Under the pieces are notes generated by a model. The model did no database searches and had not been told where the DNA came from. It saw only the letters and a list, made by a program, of their open reading frames with translations. A stretch of 19,554 bases of DNA from Bacillota bacterium (GTDB lineage: Bacteria; Bacillota_I; Bacilli_A; RF39; UBA660): the NCBI GenBank assembly GCA_003524085.1, contig DOEC01000026.1, positions 1-19,554 of the forward strand. The letters run 5' to 3'. The translations under genes and the position numbers were made by a program. Below are positions 14,115 through 19,554 of this stretch, piece after piece (position 1 is the stretch's first letter; each line of letters opens with the position of its first letter).

Positions 14115-15146
14115 TTATTTAATATATGTAAATACATTATCTTTACTATTAAAATTTAATTCAAAGTAATGTGCTATCTCTTTTACTTTTCCCATACTAT
14201 AACTATACAAATTATCCTTATAAATAAAGTATACCCTATCTTTATTAGTACTAACCACATTTACTTCTTCGGTAAAAAACTTTGTCTTAACTTCCTTGTT
14301 ATACTTATAAGATAAATAGTTACTATTTACACTTAGCACTTCTTCTTTCTTATTAAAGAAATTAACTTTACCACTAGTGTACTCACTTAACTTAGTTCTA
14401 ACTTTCTTTAACCCATCATATTTAAAGTATCCGTTAATCTTATCTCCTACTATCTTAGCCTTAGCTTTCTTAACATTTATCTCTATTAAATTATTATTCT
14501 TTTTATCAAACAAATACAAGTTACTACCTTTTTCTCCAACATACTCACTCTCATAACTTATACTAAAGTTAGTACTAAACTCTTTATATTTTCCAGTACT
14601 CACATCCATTATAATAAACCCATCAAACATATACTCTTCACTATAATTAGGAAAAACTAAATACTTATCTTTAATTATCATTAAATCATTAGAATACCTG
14701 TCTTTCTTAAAAATATTAATAGTCTTATATTCACTACCATTTAAATAATAAAAACCATCATATTTCCAAATAAGCACGTGTTCATTACTATTTAAGTTTC
14801 CATTAAAATTAAAGTCTTTTAGATTTTTAACATAACTAACACCTAAGTCTTTTACTTCCAAAGTATCAGAATTACACACATAATAAAATCCATTAGGCTT
14901 AATACAACCATCTTCACTAGTTATCTTACTAACCATTTTCTTAGTAAAATTTCTCTTACCATTCTTTAAAAAGTTATATATAACACCATCTTTATCAGTC
15001 ACTTCAACATAAATATCACTATCTTTAACAATTTCTTTAACACTATAGTCTCCCACTTTATAAGTAATAGTGTAATTTCCAGTAAAATACTTTATAACCA
15101 CAATTACTGACACTAAAGTAAGCACTATCACTAACTTCTTTTTCAT
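14115..15146 (-). CDS. Membrane-anchored or secreted protein, beta-propeller-like, unknown function
   Basis: 343 residues. MKKKLVIVLTLVSVIVVIKY is a signal anchor with no lipobox Cys or clear signal peptidase I site. The rest has repeating strand pairs around Tyr/Phe and Asp/Gly turns (GFYYVCNSD, GFYYLNGSE, SNLYLFDKKNN, DNLYSYSMGK), spaced about 40-50 residues, as in beta-propeller or DUF5050-like sensors. No catalytic motif is seen. The ATG at 15146 has AGAGGTGA 4 nt upstream. It follows the thioredoxin gene with a strong hairpin between, so expression may be partly separate. No close family recognised. Confidence 0.8.
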   Translation of the reverse strand: MKKKLVIVLTLVSVIVVIKYFTGNYTITYKVGDYSVKEIVKDSDIYVEVTDKDGVIYNFLKNGKRNFTKKMVSKITSEDGCIKPNGFYYVCNSDTLEVKDLGVSYVKNLKDFNFNGNLNSNEHVLIWKYDGFYYLNGSEYKTINIFKKDRYSNDLMIIKDKYLVFPNYSEEYMFDGFIIMDVSTGKYKEFSTNFSISYESEYVGEKGSNLYLFDKKNNNLIEINVKKAKAKIVGDKINGYFKYDGLKKVRTKLSEYTSGKVNFFNKKEEVLSVNSNYLSYKYNKEVKTKFFTEEVNVVSTNKDRVYFIYKDNLYSYSMGKVKEIAHYFELNFNSKDNVFTYIK

Positions 15147-15164
15147 TAGTCACCTCTAAAATTA

Positions 15165-15189
15165 AAGATTAATGTCTAGCATTAATCTT
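15165..15189 (-). terminator. Hairpin between thioredoxin and the 343-aa gene (partial terminator or processing site)
   Basis: AAGATTAATG (15165-15174) and CATTAATCTT (15180-15189) form a perfect 10-bp stem with a 5-nt loop. The thioredoxin stop codon is within it. In minus sense the following tract is TAATTTTAG, a weak U-run, so termination is probably partial. Confidence 0.6.
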
Positions 15190-15643
15190 CTTTTGTCTCA
15201 ATTACTTTGTTTTCTTTTAAGAATTCAATTAATTGTTCTTCTGACATTGCACCATTTTGATAATCAGCAACAAACTCACCATTATTAGTAATGAAAGTAT
15301 ATGGAGTACCAAAATCAGTATAAATTTGATAAGTATTCTCAAGAGTAACTTTATCTTTATTACTTACCTCATCTAAATCAAACCAGAATAATTTAAAACC
15401 ATACTCTTTTTGTACTTTAGTCATAACAGGCTTAAAGTTTTTACAGTGTTTACACCAAGTTTGTCCAAATACTGTAACTACTACTCCGCCTTCCTTTGTT
15501 GTTGAATACCAATTAGTTACATCATTATTAACTTGAATATCTTCTTCCTTAATTAATACTGATAAAACAGCAAATAGTATAATTAAAGCACCAACTAAAA
15601 GTAATACTTTGTTCTTACTAACGAATTTCTTAAAATTCTTCAT
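15182..15643 (-). CDS. Membrane-anchored extracytoplasmic thioredoxin-like protein
   Basis: 153 residues. One TM segment (about 12-31) with a basic N-terminus puts the thioredoxin domain outside. FGQTWCKHCKNFKP holds the active-site motif CxxC (Cys64, Cys67); GTPYTF carries the cis-Pro (Pro114); the C-terminal helix SEEQLIEFL closes the fold. Such proteins oxidise, reduce or shuffle disulfides of exported proteins; the redox direction cannot be read from the sequence. The start is an ATG at 15643 with GAGGAG 7 nt upstream; an in-frame upstream ATG at 15691 adds 16 residues without an RBS. The linker between TM and domain is short. Confidence 0.93.
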   Translation of the reverse strand: MKNFKKFVSKNKVLLLVGALIILFAVLSVLIKEEDIQVNNDVTNWYSTTKEGGVVVTVFGQTWCKHCKNFKPVMTKVQKEYGFKLFWFDLDEVSNKDKVTLENTYQIYTDFGTPYTFITNNGEFVADYQNGAMSEEQLIEFLKENKVIETKED

Positions 15644-15700
15644 ACCATCACTCCTCATAATAATTTTATAATAAATAAACAAAAATTTCAACTATCTATT

Positions 15701-16093
15701 TTAAATTTTCATATTTTTGTATTCCAAATACGACAAAATACCAAGCATTAAATAAATAATAGGCTTAACTACTTTTAAAGAAATAAATATATTACTAATA
15801 TAAGCATTACTTTCATCAACATATCCAAATACTTTACTAAGTATTAACTTTAAAACAAAAGAACAAAATATTCCTAAAACAACTATAATAGCATTCTTAC
15901 TTATTCTAATCATTGTATTTCCTTTCTTTATATTAACACTAACCATAAACATCAAAAACACTATAAACAAATTTAAAATTAAATAAAATAATCCAAAATA
16001 ATTAGACTTTCCTAAAATATATATAATCACTTCATAAATTGTTAATAAACTAAAAATACTTGTTAATAACATATAAATTTTCTTTAATCTCAT
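15701..16093 (-). CDS. Four-TM small membrane protein, unknown function
   Basis: 130 residues with four hydrophobic segments (about 8-27, 34-51, 66-88 and 104-122) and basic ends. A SKNA-IIVVLGIF segment follows a short basic loop. There is no recognised motif and no conserved acidic or His residue in the TMs. The ATG at 16093 has GGAG 9 nt upstream. A TATAAT just upstream on the minus strand could be its -10, but the -35 is poor. The thioredoxin gene starts 58 nt behind it, so co-transcription is likely. Role unknown. Confidence 0.75.
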   Translation of the reverse strand: MRLKKIYMLLTSIFSLLTIYEVIIYILGKSNYFGLFYLILNLFIVFLMFMVSVNIKKGNTMIRISKNAIIVVLGIFCSFVLKLILSKVFGYVDESNAYISNIFISLKVVKPIIYLMLGILSYLEYKNMKI

Positions 16094-16187
16094 ACTAATC
16101 TACTCCACTTACATTATAATAAATATTTAACAAAAAGTCCATGTATAATTATTTAGTATTTGAACAACATAATTAATGGTGAAAAAT

Positions 16188-16625
16188 ATGAACGAAAATA
16201 AAGAATTTCTAGTGCTCATTCATGAAAATGTTAAAATGGGGTTAACTAGTACAAAAAAATTACTTAGTCTCTTACTTAACACTAACAATAAAATAAAAGG
16301 GACACTAGAAAGTGAACTAAAAACTTACGAAAGTCTTTATAACAAAACAAAAAAAGAAATCAAAAAACAAAAAATAACTATAGAAAAAAAAGGTCTATTA
16401 AAAACACTAACAAGCACAGTAGCTATGAAAACAGAAGTAAACAAAGACAACTCAGACTCAAACATAGCAAGTATACTAATAAGAGGTTTCAACATGGGTA
16501 ATATTGACATTGAAGCAAAAATAAAAAGTTACAAAAAAGAAGTAGATAAAAGTATACTTAACCTAGCAAAAGAAGTACTCGCTTTTGGAGAAAGCGAAAT
16601 AACAAAACTAAAGAGTTTCTTATAG
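16188..16625 (+). CDS. All-helical cytoplasmic protein, unknown function
   Basis: 145 residues with no signal or TM. Heptad-like helices (ENVKMGLTSTKKLLSLLLN, LKTYESLYNKTKKEIKKQ, IEAKIKSYKKEVDKSILNL) suggest a four-helix bundle, loosely ferritin-like, but no di-iron Glu/His motif is visible. The middle SNIASILIRGFNMGNIDIE is the most likely conserved core. The start chosen is an ATG at 16188 with GGTGA 5 nt upstream; the ATG at 16176 lacks an RBS and overlaps that site. Divergent from the four-TM gene and convergent with the P-type ATPase gene. Confidence 0.75.
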   Translation: MNENKEFLVLIHENVKMGLTSTKKLLSLLLNTNNKIKGTLESELKTYESLYNKTKKEIKKQKITIEKKGLLKTLTSTVAMKTEVNKDNSDSNIASILIRGFNMGNIDIEAKIKSYKKEVDKSILNLAKEVLAFGESEITKLKSFL

Positions 16626-16638
16626 CTCTTTAGTTTTT
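16606..16638 (+). terminator. Terminator between converging genes
   Basis: AACTAAAGAG (16606-16615) and CTCTTTAGTT (16626-16635) form a perfect 10-bp stem, followed by T at 16634-16638. The plus gene's TAG is in the loop and the ATPase stop lies just past the stem. It may also work weakly on the minus strand. Confidence 0.88.
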
Positions 16639-19210
16639 ATATATTGTTTGTTTTACCTAATTTCTTAATTACTTGCTTTCTAATAAAATCAAATGGAATA
16701 ACACTAATTGCAAAGAACAATGTTATATCTAACTCTATAATAGTTAACCCAGTAGTCCTAAAAATACTACCACCAAAATAAATCATTAATAACTCTACTA
16801 CTATAATAAACAAAGTTATAAACAAGAACACCTTATTCTTTCTTAAATTAGCAAAAATATTAATCCTATTGCTTCTAGCATTAAAAGCATTAAATATAGT
16901 CATAAATATAAAAAGCCCAAAAAATGCACTCATTACATACTTATCATTCTCCCCAACCCTATACATAGAATGAATAAACTCACTTTTTAAGAAAAACATA
17001 CAAAGTAAACTCATATACATTCCAGTAACAAGTATCTCATTTAACATATAAGAATTCATTATCTTTTCGTCTTTCTTTTTAGGAGCTTCCTTCATATAAC
17101 TATCTAGTGGTGGCTCATAAGCATACGCTACTCCTGCTAAAGTATCCATTATCATATTTATCCAAAGCATTTGAATAACTGTAACAGGTGTAGTAATACC
17201 AAAGAAAGGCCCAATCACGCTTAAACTAACTGCTGTTAAATTAACTGTAAGTTGAAATATTATAAACTTTCTAATACTCTTAAAAATGGTCCTACCAAAA
17301 AGTATTGTCTTAACTATGCTCTTAAAGTTATCATCTAGTATTATAATATCACTTACTTCTTTTGCTACTTCAGTACCACTTCCCATTGCAAACCCAACAT
17401 CAGCTCTTTTTAAAGCAGGCGCGTCATTCACCCCATCTCCAGTCATTCCAGTAACAAGTCCTAATTCTTGACTTAAAATAACAAGACGCTTTTTATCTTC
17501 AGGCAAGCTCCTTGCAACAACTTTTAACTTTGGAATAATCTTCTTTACTTGAGCGTCACTCATCTTATTTAACTCTTCACTAGTTAAAACAATATCTTCT
17601 TCACTACTAATAAGTCCAATTTCTTTAGCAATACTAGTGGCAGTAAGCTTATTATCCCCAGTTATCATAACAGTTTGTATGCCCGCTTCACTTACACTCT
17701 TTATCCCGCTTACTGCTTCTTCTCTAACTTCATCTTTAATCAAAATAAACCCAACGAAACTTAAACTATCCTCTTTTCCAGAAGCACAAGCTAAAACCCT
17801 ATATCCATTCTTGGTAAACTCATCCCCCTTACTAACTAACTCACTAACATTCTTAATAATACCCCTAGACCCATCGCATCTATAATAATACTTACACTTA
17901 CTACCCACTACTTCATAAGCTCCCTTAACAAAAGTAGTATTCCCTTCATAATTTAATTTAACACTACTATACTTTAACTCACTAGAAAATTCTTTTCTTT
18001 CTAACACTCTATACTTAGACTTACCACTTTCTCCTACATACTTAAGAATAGCCCTGTCAGTAGTATTACCTCCAATTATCTCACTACTTACATAATTAGC
18101 TTGATTGTTATAAACTAGATTTAATTCTAGTATTTCCCCCAACTTACACTTTCTTATATCACTAAAAGACTTATATAGCTTACCATCATAACTAGCAAAC
18201 CCAACCATCTCTAATTTTCCCTTAGTTAAAGTACCAGTCTTATCTGTATACAAAATATTTAAACTTCCACTACTCTCAATACCCACTAACTTCCTAACTA
18301 AAACATTCTCCTTTAATAACCTCTTCATATTACTAGACAAGACTAGTGTAATCATCATAGGTAACCCCTCAGGAACAGCTACTACTATAATTGTAATACC
18401 GAGAGTGAGACTATATAATAGGTGTGGTGTAAATGTCTTGAATGAACCAAGCATAAGTTTAATCTTATCTAAATCAAAATTATTTTGAACAACCACTACA
18501 TTAAATAAGTAAGACACAATTACTAGAAAAGCACAAATATACCCAATTTTACTGATAAAAGTTGCAAGTACTCTAAGCCTATTCTTAAGTGGACTATCAG
18601 GTGTTTTCTCTTGGATATCCTTAGCTATCTTTCCGTAATATGTCTCATTTCCTACACCAGTTACAATAAACACACCACTTCCATTAACTACTACACTACC
18701 CCTATAGACTTTCTTATTAACACTCTTATACTGTTCCTTAGTTTCCCCACTTAACATACTCTCGTCTATATAAACACTGCCATTATAAATTACTCCATCA
18801 GCTGGTACCTTATCTCCACTTTCTAAATAAACATAATCTCCCTTAACAACTTCTTCAATACTAACATTCTTAACCACACTATCTCTAATAACCTTAACTA
18901 AAATATTACTAGTACTCTTACTTAACTTTTGAAATGCTTTCTCACTTCCATACTCACTTAAACTACTAATAACAGTAGCCAAAATAATAGCAACAATAAT
19001 ACCAATAGTCTCATAAATATCACTATCATTCAAAAAAAACAATATCTTAACACCCAAAGCTATCAAAAGTATCTTAATAATCGGGTCATTCATTGCTTCA
19101 ATAATAAGCCCAAAAATAGTTGTCTTTTTCTTCTCAGTTATTTTATTACTTCCATTTAATTTCCTACTACTTAATACTTCTTCACTAGTTAGACCCTTAA
19201 TATTAAACAT
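16637..19210 (-). CDS. P2B-type (PMCA-like) calcium-transporting P-type ATPase
   Basis: 857 residues, a full-length P2 ATPase in the cytoplasmic membrane that exports Ca2+ using ATP. The A-domain has GDKVPADG and LSGET (Glu about 156). The phosphorylation motif DKTGTLTKG has Asp about 323. The N-domain includes FVKGA (nucleotide Lys); the P-domain has TGDN and TGDGVNDAPALKRADVGFAM. Ion-site helices: VPEGLP in TM4, QLTVNLTAVSL in TM5, QMLWINMIMDTLA in TM6 with Asn and Asp. Val rather than Ile before PEGLP, and QLTVN/WINMIMDT without the TM5 Glu, resemble PMCA (one Ca2+ site) rather than SERCA. There is no calmodulin tail. The start is an ATG at 19210 with GGTGA 5 nt upstream; an upstream GTG at 19222 is unsupported. 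A palindrome by the -10 suggests metal or stress control. Confidence 0.95.
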   Translation of the reverse strand: MFNIKGLTSEEVLSSRKLNGSNKITEKKKTTIFGLIIEAMNDPIIKILLIALGVKILFFLNDSDIYETIGIIVAIILATVISSLSEYGSEKAFQKLSKSTSNILVKVIRDSVVKNVSIEEVVKGDYVYLESGDKVPADGVIYNGSVYIDESMLSGETKEQYKSVNKKVYRGSVVVNGSGVFIVTGVGNETYYGKIAKDIQEKTPDSPLKNRLRVLATFISKIGYICAFLVIVSYLFNVVVVQNNFDLDKIKLMLGSFKTFTPHLLYSLTLGITIIVVAVPEGLPMMITLVLSSNMKRLLKENVLVRKLVGIESSGSLNILYTDKTGTLTKGKLEMVGFASYDGKLYKSFSDIRKCKLGEILELNLVYNNQANYVSSEIIGGNTTDRAILKYVGESGKSKYRVLERKEFSSELKYSSVKLNYEGNTTFVKGAYEVVGSKCKYYYRCDGSRGIIKNVSELVSKGDEFTKNGYRVLACASGKEDSLSFVGFILIKDEVREEAVSGIKSVSEAGIQTVMITGDNKLTATSIAKEIGLISSEEDIVLTSEELNKMSDAQVKKIIPKLKVVARSLPEDKKRLVILSQELGLVTGMTGDGVNDAPALKRADVGFAMGSGTEVAKEVSDIIILDDNFKSIVKTILFGRTIFKSIRKFIIFQLTVNLTAVSLSVIGPFFGITTPVTVIQMLWINMIMDTLAGVAYAYEPPLDSYMKEAPKKKDEKIMNSYMLNEILVTGMYMSLLCMFFLKSEFIHSMYRVGENDKYVMSAFFGLFIFMTIFNAFNARSNRINIFANLRKNKVFLFITLFIIVVELLMIYFGGSIFRTTGLTIIELDITLFFAISVIPFDFIRKQVIKKLGKTNNI

Positions 19211-19225
19211 AAGCTTCACCACTTA

Positions 19226-19255
19226 AGTATATTAAGTTCATTAACTTTTAATGAA
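19226..19255 (-). promoter_or_regulatory. ATPase promoter with perfect inverted repeat
   Basis: The minus-strand -10 is TATACT (19231-19226), with only a poor -35. TTCATTAA-CTT-TTAATGAA (19237-19255) is a perfect 8-bp inverted repeat in the spacer and -35 area, where a bound protein would block or remodel RNA polymerase. Confidence 0.6.
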
Positions 19256-19262
19256 TAAAACC

Positions 19263-19313
19263 AAAAAACAGGGATAAGCGCGTTCGCCTAAAGGCAGAGC
19301 GCCTATCTCTGTT
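19263..19313 (-). terminator. Large terminator hairpin ending the right-edge RNA
   Basis: A 15-nt stem (19267-19281 with 19299-19313, one mismatch and one G-U) holds an inner GCC-TAAA-GGC hairpin. In minus sense it is followed by six T (19268-19263). The plus direction also has a TTTTATTT tract, so it may be bidirectional. Confidence 0.82.
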
Positions 19314-19485
19314 TTATTTAGTATTTTCAAAAGTGTTTTACACACTTGATACCAAATTAAATTTTCAGCTACTGGCACTTACGCGCCAGAAAGTCATTTA
19401 ATCACTTACGTGATTTTCTAGCCACCAACTTACAGTCGGTGGAGACGTCCGAAAGGGTTTTCGGACGGTATTTCAGATCTACAGT
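19314..19485 (-). ncRNA. Hairpin-rich structured RNA, unidentified; possibly a TnpB omega-RNA-like tail
   Basis: A relatively GC-rich block in an AT-rich genome. Stems in plus coordinates: 19446-19454 with 19459-19467 (9 bp, loop ACCC on the minus strand); 19422-19430 with 19434-19442 (9 bp, one G-U that pairs only on the minus strand); 19400-19405 with 19410-19415 and 19372-19378 with 19383-19389, both with GUAA (GNRA) loops on the minus strand; 19331-19336 with 19342-19347. The wobble and GNRA loops set the sense as minus. The ACCC loop could pair with GGGT near 19493-19496. It ends at the terminator above. It does not show the RNase P, tmRNA or SRP cores. Confidence 0.6.
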
Positions 19486-19554
19486 TTAGCACCCACTTGT
19501 ACTTTCTTCTATCGTGTATGGTGCACTTGCCGAGCCATCTCCTCCACTTGTCTT
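19486..19554 (-). CDS. C-terminal end of a reading frame cut by the window edge (TnpB-like tail?)
   Basis: The minus frame is open from the edge for 22 codons to a TAA at 19488-19486. It reads KTSGGDGSASAPYT at the start and EESTSGC at the end. The Gly/Ser/Thr-rich, Asp/Glu-dotted tail resembles the variable tails that follow the zinc ribbon in IS200/IS605-type TnpB proteins, which sit just before structured right-end RNA, as here. No catalytic or zinc residue is in view, so the call rests on context and could be chance. Confidence 0.3.
   Translation of the reverse strand, partial: KTSGGDGSASAPYTIEESTSGC

Noticed and set aside
19211..19485. Mn2+ (yybP-ykoY) riboswitch controlling the P-type ATPase
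   Set aside because: The hairpin block ends in its own terminator and the ATPase has a separate -10 after it; the riboswitch's conserved sequence is not seen.
19263..19554. rnpB, tmRNA or SRP RNA at the right edge
   Set aside because: The conserved cores are missing: no GAGGAAAGTCC of RNase P, no tRNA-like TTCGA end or coded tag of tmRNA, no SRP tetraloop and asymmetric loop region.
1..19554. CRISPR array, insertion sequence with complete transposase, or rRNA
   Set aside because: No regularly spaced repeats, no complete transposase frame and no rRNA sequence were seen; only the edge fragment hints at a mobile element.
1..19554. Mycoplasma-type code (TGA as Trp)
   Set aside because: Trp is written TGG and the VanY-like gene stops at TGA, so the code is standard.

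Overview
The window is strongly AT-rich, with genes packed mostly on the minus strand. RBSs are Bacillus-like (GGAGG, AGGTGA) and promoters are sigma-A type (TTGACA / TATAAT). A T-box controls valS. Envelope genes imply peptidoglycan: two M15 peptidase units, a LysM protein and an SH3b protein. The VanY-like gene ends in TGA and Trp is TGG, so the genetic code is standard and not the Mycoplasma code. Together this suggests a low-GC Bacilli/Mollicutes-related Firmicute with a cell wall, possibly a host-associated uncultured lineage. The lineage is inference.

Layout. 1-1100: N-terminal part of valS (minus) behind a Val T-box leader and its own promoter. 1181-4990: envelope genes, namely a single-pass anchored protein of unknown function and an SH3b protein followed by a tandem-domain VanY-like D,D-peptidase. 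5047-5307: a divergent XRE regulator whose stop lies inside a shared bidirectional terminator. 5308-8800: operon marR, then an ABC ATPase-permease fusion, then a CmpB-family membrane protein, from a textbook promoter with a palindrome at the start site. 8844-9719: an NDP-sugar type nucleotidyltransferase. 9809-10892, plus strand: an orphan PemK/MazF-like toxin behind a perfect consensus promoter, followed by a separate small structured RNA with its own promoter and terminator. 10956-11030: tRNA-Cys (minus). 11090-12697: a five-TM protein with Ig-like extracytoplasmic domains.

12720-13744 is the most telling structure. A 78-bp exact direct repeat brackets a two-gene cassette (a 99-aa helical protein and a CFI-box protein). 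One copy is the real 3' end of the LysM gene; the other is a stranded copy of that gene end. Each copy carries the same TTGAAA-17-TATAAT promoter, so the event gave the cassette a promoter and preserved the one for the gene behind it. The CFI-box gene is cut by an in-frame TAA, after which the same frame stays open for 21 codons.

14115-16093: a secreted or anchored protein of unknown function, a membrane-anchored thioredoxin and a four-TM protein. 16188-16625: a helical protein on the plus strand. 16637-19210: a P2B (PMCA-like) calcium ATPase with a perfect inverted repeat beside its -10. 19263-19554: a relatively GC-rich, hairpin-dense stretch read on the minus strand, with a frame open to the window edge. 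It could be the 3' end of a TnpB-type gene with its omega-RNA-like tail, or another structured RNA. I could not match it to rnpB, tmRNA or SRP RNA.
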